Of a stretch of DNA of 64,000 nucleotides, positions 52,262-64,000 are shown piece by piece. The position numbers and the translations under genes were made by a program. The DNA is from Agrostemma githago. Lineage: Eukaryota > Streptophyta > Magnoliopsida > Caryophyllales > Caryophyllaceae. The notes beneath the pieces are model-generated. The model was not told the DNA's origin. It ran no database searches and saw only the letters and a list, made by a program, of their open reading frames with translations. Position 1 is the first letter of the stretch; the number at the start of each line of letters is the position of its first letter. Where the stretch lies: contig OY288247.1 of NCBI GenBank assembly GCA_958450325.1, positions 57,353,701-57,417,700 on the forward strand. The letters are read 5' to 3'.

Positions 52262-52938
52262 TGTTCCGGTCACGGAAACAATTTGCCCGGTCTAGGATCC
52301 GGACAGTATAATTGATTTAATGGTGAACAACTGATTGCTTAATTCCCTTGGTCCCCCCTTCCTCTTACTCCCTGAATCGGACTTTCCCGGCGGAAAACGG
52401 CCTGCTCCCTGCACAATGAACGCACAGGGCCTCGGAGGTTGTCCGAGGAAACCCTCTCCGATGCCTAAGTCAGTCCGTGAAATGCCTTTACGAACCTAGC
52501 TCGTGAGGAACTAGGCGGCGTTTTAGGAGTAAAAGTCTAGAGAGAGAAAATCCAACCCCTCTCATGTGGGAAATGGAGAGGTATTTATACCTTCCCACAA
52601 GAGAGAGAAGAGAAGGAGGAATGGTTGGATAGAGGAGTGACAAGTGGCGGCCTCTCATCCATCCATTCCCAATTACCTTAGGCAAAATGACGAGAGGGCC
52701 CCTGGGGGTCCTGACCCTACTGGCCAGGGATTCTCCCAGGGCAGACAGTCTCCAGGCAGGGGGCTGCCAAGCTCCGACAGGCTGGGTTAGCCCGTGCCCT
52801 CGGCGGCTGACGGCTATCCTTAAGTGTCATGCTTTGTTCCAGGTCCTTGCTGGGAGGCTGGTCTTTCGATTCCCTGACGGGATCCGTCCCGGGGCCTGCC
52901 CAGCAGGCAGTTGATTGACAGGCGGCCCACCCCAATCA
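52262..52938 (-). repeat. Tat-clade 5' LTR
   Basis: It is 677 bp, same length as the 3' LTR. I count three differences: C/T and T/C near the GGTCTCCCC phrase and G/A at GACCCTGCTGG. A TATAAATA on the minus strand at 52582-52589 is the likely promoter of gag-pol. Confidence 0.95.
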
Positions 52939-54553
52939 ACACTAAAATCATAAAAATTCATTATTTTTCAAGAAACATCAGGAACTCATTTTCTCAAGAT
53001 TTAAAACAAAAACCAGAAATCGGAAATTAAAACGACAAACACGGTTTTAACGATAAACGATGATTTAAAATGATTAATTAATTCACCCACTTAACAATTC
53101 TGAAAAATTATGAAATAAATCAGAAAATTCTTTTTCATCAGAAATATTATCCAAGTAAAATTTCAGATTAAAATAAAATGTTTAAGGGATAGAACAAAAA
53201 ATCAACTTTTAATTGTTTTTGTCCGTAAACGGTAGTAATTCAATAATCGATATTTAAAATATCAGAAAAATAGTAAATTATCAAAAATTATCAAAAAAAT
53301 CATTTTTACAGAATATTTTCATATATTAAAAGTTTAGGCCGAATATTACGATTTTACAAATTAATATGACGATTTAATCGTTAATCTCGTAAAAGCGATA
53401 AAAATACCGAAACATACAAAATTTCAAATTTTAAAAATTGTTCAGATTATATGACATAAATATATTGACAAAAAAAAAATATAAAAATATACATGCAATT
53501 ACACAATTAAAATCAAGTAATACCGAGTAACACCGACGTTACCTTTAATCCAAATCCAAGTCGATAATATATTCGTCGGCTTCGGGATCGTCCACAAATC
53601 CTTAACACATGAAAATTATGGCAGGAAAATACCATGAGAAAAACTAAGAAAATTAAGGTTAATAACGATCGAAAACAACATCAATTATTACCTTAACGAA
53701 AGGATCGGAATAAGGATTAATTCGACGATAAAAACGAGACGACTATGACTCGATTTGAAGCAAGAATTAGCCTTGAGAGGCTGCAGAAGTCACAGCCAAA
53801 AAGAGAGAAAGAAAGGATTTTTTGTTGTTTAATTGAAAAATAAATGAATAGGAAATGGATGGTTTTTAATGCATGAGTTTTATTAAAATTTAGATGAAAC
53901 CTATGCTCCAACACACCTCATAAACCAGCCACAAGGTGATGAATGAGAGAATGAAAAGTTTGTTCATTATGTATCAAATAAATGGGAGGAAAAAGAATAA
54001 TATCTAATTGTTTAAATAATAAAAGTAAACGTATAAAGAAAAACATAAGGGTGTGACAAGGAGGTGTGGCGGTCCAAAACATGGGAAAAAGGTCTCAAAT
54101 AATTTGCAAGTTGATGAAAACAAGAATCGTAAAATAGTTAAAGTTATTTCAAAGCAATTCGAGTAAACCTCGCGATAGAAAATAATTATTTACGAACCTT
54201 CGTAATAAAATCATTAATGGCTAAATTTTCGTAAATAAAAATATTTCTAAGTTGGAAATATTATATAAATATGTTTAGACATTTGTACGAAAAGAAATAA
54301 CCTAAATCCGAGCTTAAAAACGTTAACTCGTAGAGAAATAGAATTCCTCGCGAAAAAATAATTAGTTTACGAAGAAAATCAAATAAATAGATTTAAAAGA
54401 ATTAAAATCTTTAAAAGTAAAAATAAATATCAATTGACACAAAAATGAAAATAAAGTTTGGAAAATGATGAAACACACGGCCGAAATGTGACAGAGTTAT
54501 GACGAAGTCATAACGGAAAATATAAAAGCGCTTGGAAAATAGCGGGTGTTACA

Positions 54554-55954
54554 CAGTGAACACGATTGACAACAACTACGACAACGAAATACAAACAGAG
54601 GACGAACAAAAATCCGAGCAAGAGAACGACTACGACAAAGCAGCGTCAAGCAACGGCAGCGAAGAGGAAGAGAGGAAGGGCGAGAGAAAAAGGGGGTCGA
54701 AGAGGCAGCAAATACGACACACAACAGACAACACGAAACAGGACAGAGAATCAACGGAAAGCAGCAGTAAAACCATGGTAGCAGTAGCGTATCCGACCAC
54801 AAAAACGACAGACAGCAGCACAAAATACAACAGCATTACGACCACAAAAACGATAGCAACAGCAGCAGCCTAGAACCCGGACAGCAAAACAAGCAAAGCA
54901 ACGAAGAAGAAAAAGAAAAAGAAGAAAAAGAAAAGAATAAAGGAAGAAGAAGAAGCAGCAGCAGCACGCAACACAACGCAGCAGCAGTAAAACGCAGCAA
55001 CACAACCCAACACAAAAGATGAATAAGAAGAAGAAGAAGAAGAAGAAGAAGAAAGAAGAAGATTACCAAGGACCAGAGCAAACGCAGAGAAGAACGAGGG
55101 ACGACGACGAACGGATAAGGGGAGGATGATAAGGTGCCAAAAATGGTGGCTGCAAACGGAGGAAACAAGAAGGAAGAGGGGAAAGGCTGGTAAGGCGTAA
55201 ATACATAAAAAAAAAGGAAGGAGAGATGAAATGAAGAATGAAGCGGTGGACACATAAAAAAATGGAGTAAGGGGGATGAAACGGTGGAGAGAAATGAAAG
55301 GGGGAGGTGTACTTAAATTAACAAAGAAGTGGGATGAATCATTTGGTCAAAAGAATATTACGGATTAAACAAATTTCGTAATGAGAGGTTGACTGACCCA
55401 CGAAAATGAATTAAGAATCGAATCAAGAAGAAAATTAATAAATAATTGGGTCGACAAATAAAATGAGTAGAATAAATGTTTCTCGATATATAAATAAGTA
55501 TCCGGGTCAAAAATGAAGTTTATTGAAATAAATAATTAGACGATGAAATAATATTTCCCGTTAAATAATAAATATTCGACAAAGTGAATTAAATTGATTT
55601 TTTGAGGAAAGGTAATAAATGTTTTAACGAAACTTAAAATAAATGAGCTTCGAGCCGTAAAATAGAAAATTCAAGCTTAAAAAAATAAATAAAAAGAATT
55701 CAGAATTTAAATCGTCGAAATAGACTTTCGATAAGAATTAAATTAAATGTATAAAATGAATCGAAACAGTATTAAAATATGTAATAAATATAAGAAGTGT
55801 TTTCGAGACAAATAAAATTTTAGGGATTTGACACGATTAAACGACAAATTCGTTTTATAATAATTTTAAGAATTACGAGTTAAATCGTAAAAATAAAAAT
55901 ATGAACAAAATTTTAATTTAATTTAATTTAATTTATAAAATCAGGGGTGTTACA
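54554..55954 (-). mobile_element. 3' LTR (subfamily B) of LARD-like element, 5'-truncated copy
   Basis: This matches the right 1.4 kb of the LTR at 58839-62363; for example AACACGATTGACAACAACTA occurs in both. It ends AGGGGTGTTACA at 55954. Its left 2.1 kb is lost at the junction with LTR-A copy 4. The T-poor AC/GA-rich tract lies at 54554-55330. The adjacent PPT-like phrase on its right shows it is the 3' LTR of a minus-strand element. Confidence 0.85.
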
Positions 55955-58838
55955 ATCTTCCCCACTAAAAGAAGTTTCGTCCTCGAAACTATCAAAATAA
56001 AATAATAGAATGGAAAACAAGGTTATATCACTTGAACAAAAGAAGAATGCTTAACTCGTATCACAATCTCGGTTTAAAAACTTTTACCACTTCAAACGTG
56101 ATATGAACTCGAAATCAAAGACAAATTTATTTCAAGATAAGTTGGGCTCAGCTACCCGAAGTTTAAAATCATTTAAATTAATAAAATCGTAAGTTAAAAT
56201 TATGGGATAGTATAATGACGATAAATAATATTTGTAAACAACCTCGAGGGGAGAGCACGCAAATATTTTCAAAGCAACAATAAAACGTTTTGATTAAGAA
56301 ATTCAACAATATTTTGTTTTAAAACCAAAAATTTGAGAAATCAAATTTTGTAGTTTATTTGTAAATCACAATCGAATTGGTTATCAAACATTTTCAATAA
56401 CAGATTTAAAGTCTATCGACAATGAAACAAAACTTAGACATACGAAGTTTTTCAAAAATGTTAAACCATTTTACATAATAATCTTATAGAAATCAAAATA
56501 TTAGCAATTATGAAAGTTTTTGCAAAATTTAAACACGCTTGAAAATTGAAATTTGAAGCAATTTCGAAATACTTTAAAATTTATTGTTATGGTATTTTGA
56601 AACAGAGTTAAATATAGGTTATCAACCAAAAATAAAACAGAAACGAAGTATAAAGTTTTGAATTTTATAACTCAAAATGTTAAAAGTTTTGAAATTTCAT
56701 AGCCCAAAATTTTAAATGAGTCACTTTTCATAAGATAGGTTCGGGGAAATGATAAACGGATAAATAGAGTCAGAGTCAACGACAAATCGAAACATAAATT
56801 TTCAAACCCGATAAAGAAGTCCAAGGGATTGGCTGAAGAAGAAGTAGAAGGATTTAATAAAAGCTAAGGGGAGGAACGTAATTGAGAGTCAAACGGAGCT
56901 CTCAAGGAATTACAGAAGAAGTTAACCATCTCGAGATCCTCGGTACGACTCCCACAACACGGGTTCCTAATTTCCATCAAATACATTAAGTCTAATATTA
57001 GGCGTTAGGTTGCATTACTCAGTCACAATCTCCAAAAATGTCTTACGTGACTATTTAATCATTCAAACGACACGATACTAATTCACAATGCTTTAGAATC
57101 TAATCTCATCAGTTAAGATTCCACGGTCAACCGAACACACCCAAACACTTGATCGATAAGGCTCCTAAATTCAAAGCTTATAATGTTTGAGCTCGAGGTA
57201 TACTTCCAAATTCCTCGAGTAAGGAACATTAAACAAGGTCCACCAATATAACAATGCTCGGGCACGAAATCCTCAAAAATGATCACCAACATATTCATGA
57301 TGCCACAAGTACAGAAGTTGGGAAAGTACAACAAATCTCGCGCACACTCAACCTTATATGCAAAGACAGACACTCACATCTTCAGACAGTCATTCGACTA
57401 TGGTTCCTCAGAAGTCCATCAAATTTCAAATTGCGACGGTGTCACCACAATTCCTAAAATAATTTCACGGAGTCATAATAATGTTGGTCTAAGGTTCTAA
57501 ACTGAAAGTCACAATAAGATGATCTGTATTATAGTATTCCCCAAAACAACACAATAAGTTCAAATTATGATTGTGCAAGCTAGTTCTTTTCTTCAAGGTT
57601 AAGAATAACTCATCCGAGTTCAGATAACTCAGCTCCAAAGTTCATAAGTTACAACCTCACACCTCAACGATCTAATCCTCAAGAAATAAAGGCAATCTAT
57701 GTCAGCCAAAATTACTAACGATGATAATGAAAAACCTTTAATGGTACCACAACTCTCAGGCTAACACTTTAAACAATAATCTATGATCCCAAATATTCAC
57801 GATGCATTCATCAAATAAGTATTAGGTAGGAATCCCAAAGTAATATTGTCAATTACACTTAGTTCGGTTCTAGGTTAGGTACTAGGTATCCATCAAATAT
57901 GACACACTCTTAGTACTCCAAAATATATTCAACTCTAAGTACTCCAAAATAATCAAAGTAACCTATAACCCAAGGTTCAGTGACTAAATTATCAACCTAA
58001 TTCCATTAATCTATATAATACCATTCAAATCAATCCTCACAAATTCTTACTTGCTTGGAAGACAGGGTAGACTCACAATCCTCCAACCAGGTAACAAGGG
58101 TTTACTAAACCTCAAACATCTATAACTTAACTCTTACGGGGTTCACTGAGACGGAATTTGGTCAAACCAAGAATCTCAAGAGGAAAGACGGTAAAGTAGG
58201 AAAATTAATCGAAGATTTGCCTCATGAATGAAGACAAAAATTTGTAAAAGAAGAGTTGGAAGAAGTAGAGGAAGAAGGAAAAGAATCGATGTAACTAGAT
58301 AACTAAGATCTAAAACGAGAGGGGAAACTTAGGACCTCCAAGGTTGCACAAGGAATTCGCAGGATATCTTCATCATCTCGTAGGGACACGAGCACACTAG
58401 TCTTGTGTTGCTTCGTCTCGATCCAAAGTGATTTCACGTTTGAGTCTGTTGCACCGTCATGGAACTGGAATCTACTCTTGATCATCTGGCTTGTAGCTTA
58501 AGTGAACTGAACCGGAGCTGAAGAGTCACCATCTGCATCTTTCTTGGAGCACCAAGTTGTCCACCCGAGTCAGCAGGCGTTGAGAGTTCTAAGCAGGTCT
58601 TGTCCCGATCTGGAGCAGCATCATATTAGCATCTTGTTCATTCATCTTCTTCCAGACAAAAGCAACAAATATTCAATGCTAATCATTGAGTTACTATAAC
58701 ATATAAACCTAACAGTTAAGTCCTTATTTCGATTTCTACCCATCTCTCACTAATATTTCTTTAATGTTCAAATCATTTACGAGTATTTTTCCTAGAATCA
58801 GGTGTAAGCGTCGGGAGCAACAATGCGCTGATACCAAC
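55955..58838 (-). mobile_element. Non-coding interior of a LARD-like element
   Basis: The 2.9-kb interior begins, on the minus strand, with a Met-type PBS (CTGATACCAAC on the plus strand, 58828-58838). It ends with GTTTCGAGGACGAAACTTC followed by TTTTAGTGGGGAAGAT, the conserved 3' end and PPT of Tekay/Del-type gypsy elements. No gag, protease, RT, RNase H or integrase motif is found in any frame. The longest frames (minus 57113-57373, minus 58303-58485) have no motif. This is the structure of a large retrotransposon derivative that depends on proteins made by another element. A decayed or internally deleted Tekay element is the alternative. Confidence 0.7.
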
Positions 58839-61800
58839 TGTAATCCCCTAGAAATTCTAACGCGATACAGTGGCGGAAACACTGTAGAGTCGGGATTAAA
58901 AACACACTGACAAATTATATCTTATTAAAAGAAATGGTAAGTCAACACAAAGGCCTCTTTTTACAAAAGAGCTAAAAGGAAATTCTCCAAACAGGGTTAT
59001 ACAAATCCATAAATAAACATGAATGAAGAAAGAGTAGGATCCACGCTACTCGCTACCTCACACCCAAAACCCAGCAGCAAATATCTGTCATGTTATAAAC
59101 ATAACAGCCCCGTCAGTGGGGAGTAACTTGGATGTTCTCCCAACCATATTATATCATATGGAAAAATAATAGTATTACTATATCAAAATATTTTAAAATG
59201 AGAAATCATTAAAATGATATAATAAAATAAGTTTTCGGAGAAAACTTAAAGCACTTGTCAACCTGCAAGTCAAAAATCAATCGATAATAATAATATTAAA
59301 AAAATGGCGTTATGGAAATTCGATTAGTGTGCACAAGACTAGACTTTCACTAGGATAATACTGAAACCTAGCTTCGAGAACTGTAGACTTAACTCATAAC
59401 AGAATCCAGTCTCTAACTAGGCAATTCAACTATAACAGGACTGCGTGCAGCGAGGTCCTGTTTAAGTAGTATACACCCCTCCTGGATACCAAATGTATCC
59501 AGTTCAACTGACGGCGACTAACACGATGCGATATCTAGCTTAAGGGCACAATGCACACTCTCCTGGGCGAAACTACGCCTAGTTCAACGATCAAATGTGC
59601 CCCAAATGGGCACACCGGCTTTATTGTTGATGGCAAAAATGTACATCCCAGACTATATTACTCTAACCCCACACTTGACTTTATTCCATAATTCCAAAAC
59701 AACCATTATCGATATTCAAAAGATATAATCATTATGAGGATAAAGAAATAAACATTTTATATAAAAAGGAAAACTTTCTATAAATAGAAACTTAATAATT
59801 TCAGAAACTTACTAAAAATAGAAATATTGTTATAGAAAATACGTAAGTGATTAAATATAAGTGAAATGTATAATAATAGCATTTCTAACGAAATTATCAT
59901 TTAATTATTATCGTCGTTATCGTAACTTTAATATTTTTCTAAATTCGTTACCCAAAATATAAATAAAATATAATAAGTCAATATATATAGTATTTTATAA
60001 ATAATTAGAAAATCGAGTTCAAACTATAAATTTTAGAAAATAGATGTTTTAAGAAAAACGATATCAAAATTAATTGAGTCAACGAGTTTTATAAATGAAA
60101 TGAATTTTACAAAGATTTCAAATTATTTTTAGCAAACAGTATTTATTAATAAATAATACGGATCTTACTAACAATAGTTAATTGTAAAGCAATAAGAAAT
60201 TATTGGTGAAAATATTCTCGACTAAAAATATATTTAAAACAAAAGCGACTATTTTCTCATTTATTAATACAAGTCGTAAAACGAAAATTAATTTATTAAA
60301 TGAGTACACAAATCTCGATTATAATATAAAAATACGATTTTGAGATAAAATTATAAATTAACGAAATAAGAGGAAAATATGAAATCGTTATCATTTAGTT
60401 ACTAGTGTTACGATAACCAACAAAATATTACAACGGTCGTAAATAATTAAATCACAAACGATTTATAAAACGATATCGAAAATTTGTAAGATATTTATAA
60501 GGTATACAATTTTAAAATAATGTATAGCAAATAATAAATAGCTAAATTTAGAAAACCAAAGTTAAAATATTTACTACATACTACTACTCAAACATACGAT
60601 ATAAAATCGAGTAACGTCCTAAAGTTACCTTGTTAAACCCCCGATATACGTCTCCTTCTTGTAAAGTCCGGGTCCAAAACTTTAATAATACGCCTTAAGC
60701 TCCAAGTTGTAGAATCTTTAGTCTTCAACGGATGCTCCACCGAGAGAATCGAGTCGACAAAACAAGTTAGTGAGACAAGGTTGGATTCGAGTAACACGAA
60801 AAACTCAAATAATGAGGAAAACTAAACCAACACGATTGGAATGGAATAAATCGATATTCAACCCGGGACGAGGAGACATAGGGACAAGGAAAACGACAGT
60901 AGCTACAGGAATGCGAAGAATGAAGAAGAAGGAAAACAGGGGAAGCGGCAGCAGATCAACAACAGTAGAAGCAGCGAACACGATTGACAACAACTACGAC
61001 AACGGAATACAAACAGAGGAGGAACAAAAATCCGATCAAGAGAACGACTACGACAAAGCAGCGTCAAGCAACGGCAGCGAAGAGGAAGAGAGGAAGGGCG
61101 AGAGAAAAAGGGGGTCGAAGAGGCAGCAAATACGACACACAACAGACAACACGAAACAGGACAGAGAATCAACGGAAAGCAGCAGTAAAACCATGGTAGC
61201 AGTAGCGTATCCGACCACAAAAACGACAGACAGCAGCACAAAATACAGCAACATTACGACCACAAAAACGACAGCAACAGCAGCAGCCTAGAACCCGGAC
61301 AACAAAACAAGCAAAGCAACGAAGAAAAAGAAAAAGAAAAGAATAAAGGAAGAAGAAAAAGAAGCAGCAGCACGCAGCACAACGCAGGAACAGTAAAACG
61401 CAGCAACACAACCCAACACAAAAGATGAATAAGAAAAGAAGAAGAAGAAAGAAGATTACCAAGGACTAGAGCAAACGCAAAGAAGAACTGGGGACGACGA
61501 CGACAAACGGATAAGGGGGAGGATGATAAGGTGCCAAAAATGGTGGCTGCAAACGGAGAAAACAAGAAGGAAGAGGGTAAAGGCTGGTAAGGCGTGAATA
61601 CATAAAAAATAGGAAGGGGAGATGAAATGAAGAATGAAGCGGTGGACTCATAAAAACAAGGAGTAAGGGGGATGAAACGGTGGAGAGAAATGAAAGGGGG
61701 AGGTGTACTTAAATTAACAAAGAAGTGGGATGAATCATTTGGTCAAAAGAGTTAAATATTACGGATTAAATGAGTTTCGTAATGATAGGTTGACTGATCC

Positions 61801-62363
61801 ACGAAAACGAATTGAGAATCGAATCAAGAAGAAAATTAATAAATAATTGGGTCGACTAATAAAATGAGTAGAATAAACGTTTCACGAGATATAAATAATT
61901 ATTCAGGTCGAAAATGAAGTTTATGGAAATAAATAATTAGACGATGAAATAATATTCCCCTTAAATAATAAATATTCGATGAAGTGAATTAAATTGATTT
62001 TTCGAGAAAATATAATAAATTTTTTGACGAAACTTAGAATAAATGAGTTTTGAGCCATAAAATAGAAAATTTAAGCTTAAAAATAAATAAATAAATAAAT
62101 TTCGATAAATAAAAAGAATTTAAATCGTCGTAATAGACTTTCGATATGAATTAAATTAAATATATAAAATGAATCGAAACAGAAATAAAATATGTAATAA
62201 ATATAAGAAGAGTTTTCGAGACAAATAAAATTTTAGGGATTTGACACAATTAAACAACAAATTCGTTTTATAATAATTTTAAAAATTACGATTTAAATCG
62301 TAAAAATAAAAATATGAACAAAATTTTAATTTTAATTTAATTTATAAAATCAGGAGTGTTACA
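58839..62363 (-). mobile_element. 5' LTR (subfamily B, 3,525 bp) of the LARD-like element
   Basis: It begins TGTAATCCCCTAGAAATTC at 58839, next to the PBS, and ends AGGAGTGTTACA at 62363. It shares its first part with subfamily A and its last 1.4 kb with the 3' LTR at 54554-55954. The T-poor tract lies at about 60790-61740 and gives a false 173-codon plus frame (60770-61291). It lies in an inverted Ogre-type LTR, whose sequence appears right after 62363. Confidence 0.9.
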
Positions 62364-62625
62364 GTTTCCATCGTGACCTAGCGCGTTGCGCCGATGGGCC
62401 TCGGGCCCCGGTGTCGGAATTGACTCTAATTAGTGTCGACGCGACCGTAATGATACGACTAAGACCGTCTTGATTTTGATTTAATTTTTTCGTGTGATAA
62501 ATTGATCCATTGTATAGAAAAAAACATCTAAAACATTGTAAAATCGTGTCGTGTTGTAGTCCGATCGTCATCGGGTGTTTGTCGGGCACTCCCACAGCCA
62601 CCAGGTGAGAATCAAGGTGTCTACA
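62364..62625 (-). mobile_element. Ogre/Tat-type LTR end, inverted
   Basis: This is the reverse complement of the LTR start at 3089-3345, for example CCGGTGTCGGAATTGACTC at 62409. It ends GGTGTCTACA at 62625, the reverse of TGTAGACACC. The remaining LTR was displaced by the LARD-like element inserted at 62363. Confidence 0.75.
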
Positions 62626-62642
62626 GAAGCCTCCATTTTGAC
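62626..62642 (-). promoter_or_regulatory. Polypurine tract of inverted Ogre-type element
   Basis: GAAGCCTCCATTTTGAC on the plus strand reads GTCAAAATGGAGGCTTC on the minus strand, directly before the LTR start. It parallels the tract at 3072-3088. Confidence 0.75.
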
Positions 62643-63858
62643 TGAGGCTTGGACAAGGCCAAAGTCAAAGTATAGTTGCCCAGGTCAATCGAGGATTATG
62701 ACCTGGTGGCTGTCCGCTCGAGTCGTTTTATGTCTGTTAGATTACGTAATAAGGCTCGTCAGCCAAGGCTTAAAAATCATACATGATCTCCTTGCCTGCA
62801 ATCGTCTCTAGTCTGGTGCCTACTTATCTTTCTTTGGGTTGGTTGTTATAGTTGATTAGTGTTTCGGTCTTTGATATGGACCTTTTGCTTAAGTCTTTTA
62901 TGGGTGATTCGTTCTTATTTAATCCCTTGCGGGTGGTTGCATTAAGTTTTAGATTTATCCTTCTCGAGTGGTTGCATGGGTTTTGGGTTCAAATTCTTTG
63001 GAACAGAATCCTGTCTATTCCTGGTATTTCTTTGAGATAGTTTCCGACTACCTCTGGTCTATTCTTTGGAACAGATCTTTATTCCTGGTCTTTTGCTTTC
63101 TTTGGGATAGTTTCCGACTATCCCCAGATTTTTGCTTTCTTTGAGATAATTTTCGACTATCCCTGGGCTTTTGCTTTCTTCGAGATAGTTTTCGATTATC
63201 TCTGGCCTATTGCTTTCTTTGGGATAGTTTCTAACTATCCCTGAACTATTGCTTAGGTGAGTGATTGTTTAGGCTTAATGATAGTTTTGCTTTGGATTCT
63301 CGTTAAGATTGTCGCATAAACTCTTGGTGATGAGTGCATAAAGGTTTTCGCATTGGTTCTTGGATTTGTGCTTGCTTTGGGGACTTCTATGGGGATGTGA
63401 ATTGGGTGCTTAGGGGCTTGCTAGGATAATTGGTTTAGGCTTGAATTTTTGTCGATTCGAGTTAATGGGTGTCATTGGGGATTTTCATGGGTATGCATGA
63501 CGGGCTGCACCGGTTAGTGGGATGTTCTGCTGAGATAGCTTATTTGGATTGTCGTGGGTTTTAGTGCGAGTTGTCGTACTAGTTGGGGATTTCGTGTATA
63601 TTCCGCTTGGGGAGGGGCAGATTGACTTCAATTATTCAGTCAGGAGGGGTATTAAGGTTTGCTTAGTCCGCTGGGGAGAAGTAAATTGCACCATCATCGT
63701 TTGTTTTGTTTAGCACGTGAAGGTGCGTCTCGTGGGTATCGGTCATTGTCTTTGGGTCACTTTGGCTTTCGCTTTAGACTGTGGGATCAGTCGCGGGTCT
63801 TGGGGCACCTTGAAACTCGGTCGCTCACGCCTTTGCGCCTTAGAAATCGAACGCCCAC
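62643..63858 (-). other. 3' untranslated zone of inverted Ogre-type element
   Basis: No ORF with a motif on either strand. The first 120 bp resembles, in inverted form, the sequence before 3072. A 39-bp repeat array lies at about 63015-63250 (separate entry). The rest is a T/G-rich plus strand without visible structure. Confidence 0.5.
63015..63250. repeat. 39-bp hairpin repeat array
   Basis: TTTGCTTTCTTTGGGATAG and variants recur with 39-bp spacing at 63092, 63131, 63170 and 63209, with half-units on both sides. Each unit holds an inverted repeat: GGGATAGT-TTCCG-ACTATCCC, GAGATAGTTTTCGATTATCTC and GGGATAGTTTCTAACTATCCC. The GGG/CCC variants are paired and the GAG/CTC variant is paired. Confidence 0.85.
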
Positions 63859-64000
63859 TGTAACACCCACTATTTTTCCTAAGCATTTTTATTCTTTCCG
63901 TTAGGACTCCGTCTTAACTCTGTCACTTTTCGGCCTCATATTTCATCATTTTACTAAGCTCTATTTTCATTGTTGAGTTTAATGATATTTATTTATATTT
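63859..64000 (+). mobile_element. Start of another subfamily-A-type LTR, opposite orientation
   Basis: TGTAACACCCACTATTTTTC is the reverse complement of the right end of LTR-A (for example at 15496). It continues in step with CCGTTAGGACTCCGTC. It runs off the window, so its length, partner and target duplication are unknown. Confidence 0.75.

Larger units (their letters stand above)
40960..52938 (-). mobile_element. Tat-clade Ty3/gypsy retrotransposon with antisense genes (11,979 bp)
   Basis: Two 677-bp LTRs (40960-41636 and 52262-52938) with a 5-bp ACACT duplication bound the element. They differ at only about three positions by eye (0.4%), so it is the youngest insertion I can date here. 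Sense is minus: PBS at 52241-52258, gag-pro-RT-RNaseH-integrase from 52172 down to 46451. On the other strand, between integrase and the 3' LTR, lie two open frames (41991-42572 and 43091-45415). A 4.5-unit GC-rich repeat sits between the convergent gene ends. Antisense ORFs in this position are known for Tat relatives such as Grande and Retand. No strong PPT is visible next to the 3' LTR. Confidence 0.93.
39079..54553 (-). mobile_element. 5' LTR of subfamily A (copy 4), split by a Tat-clade element
   Basis: It starts AGTAATCCCCTAG at 39079 (the first T of TGTAATCCCC is changed) and ends GCGGGTGTTACA at 54553. Taking out the Tat element and one ACACT (40960-52943) leaves 3,491 bp, exactly the length of solo LTR copy 2. 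To the left is the PBS and leader of its own element. To the right (54554) LTR-B sequence begins, with CAGTG as the probable target site. The other end of this element is lost, so its TSD cannot be checked. Confidence 0.88.

Noticed and set aside
57113..57373. 86-codon minus-strand ORF in the LARD-like interior
   Set aside because: It is short, motif-free and surrounded by AT-rich non-coding DNA; no neighbouring frame extends it.

Overview
This window is nuclear DNA from a flowering plant and consists almost entirely of nested transposable elements. I found no ordinary host gene, tRNA or rRNA. The evidence for a plant is a Sirevirus-like Ty1/copia element, Athila-, Tat/Ogre- and Tekay/Del-like Ty3/gypsy elements, a CACTA transposon, a Mutator-type MITE and accessory proteins of plant-specific TE families. 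The species cannot be read from the sequence; a eudicot is likely but unproven.

Layout. 1-5440: remains of Ogre/Tat-type elements. These are a broken plant-mobile-domain-like ORF (minus), a 3' untranslated zone with about 61-bp tandem repeats, a polypurine tract, an LTR (3089 to about 4913), an Arg-type primer site, and an inverted gag/pol scrap. 5441-34545: an Athila-like element on the minus strand (LTR, 3' zone, accessory ORF, integrase) split by later insertions. Within it, 11011-18512 is a solo LTR (TSD GTTAC) that contains a second solo LTR (12006-15496, TSD ATTTT) and a MULE MITE (17829-18404, 9-bp TSD). Also within it, 19491-33085 is a solo LTR of a sister subfamily (TSD ACAAT), itself split by a copia element with a third ORF (22051-31814, TSD GGATG). 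34546-38480: AT-rich foldback DNA, an inverted LTR scrap and the 5' end of a CACTA element. 38481-54553: leader, primer site and 3.49-kb LTR of a Tekay/Del-like element, split by a young Tat-clade element (40960-52938, TSD ACACT). 54554-62363: a related element with 3.5-kb LTRs and about 2.9 kb of non-coding interior (LARD-like). 62364-64000: inverted Ogre-type LTR end and 3' zone, then the start of another long LTR.

The Tat-clade element is the most informative object. On the minus strand it carries gag-pol, with one stop and one frameshift. On the plus strand, between pol and the 3' LTR, lie two open frames with TATA boxes upstream. The larger (774 codons) contains an intron-like segment of 87 nt in the antisense-gene orientation. 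The sense and antisense genes converge on a GC-rich, hairpin-forming tandem repeat. The LTRs differ at only about three positions by eye, so insertion is recent.

Two themes recur. First, four TE lineages here (Ogre-like, Athila-like, copia, Tat) each carry a non-replicative accessory ORF with a similar local pattern, possibly one captured fold. Second, several repeats are arrays of short hairpins whose stems change in a compensatory way. The clearest is in the transcribed part of the copia LTR.
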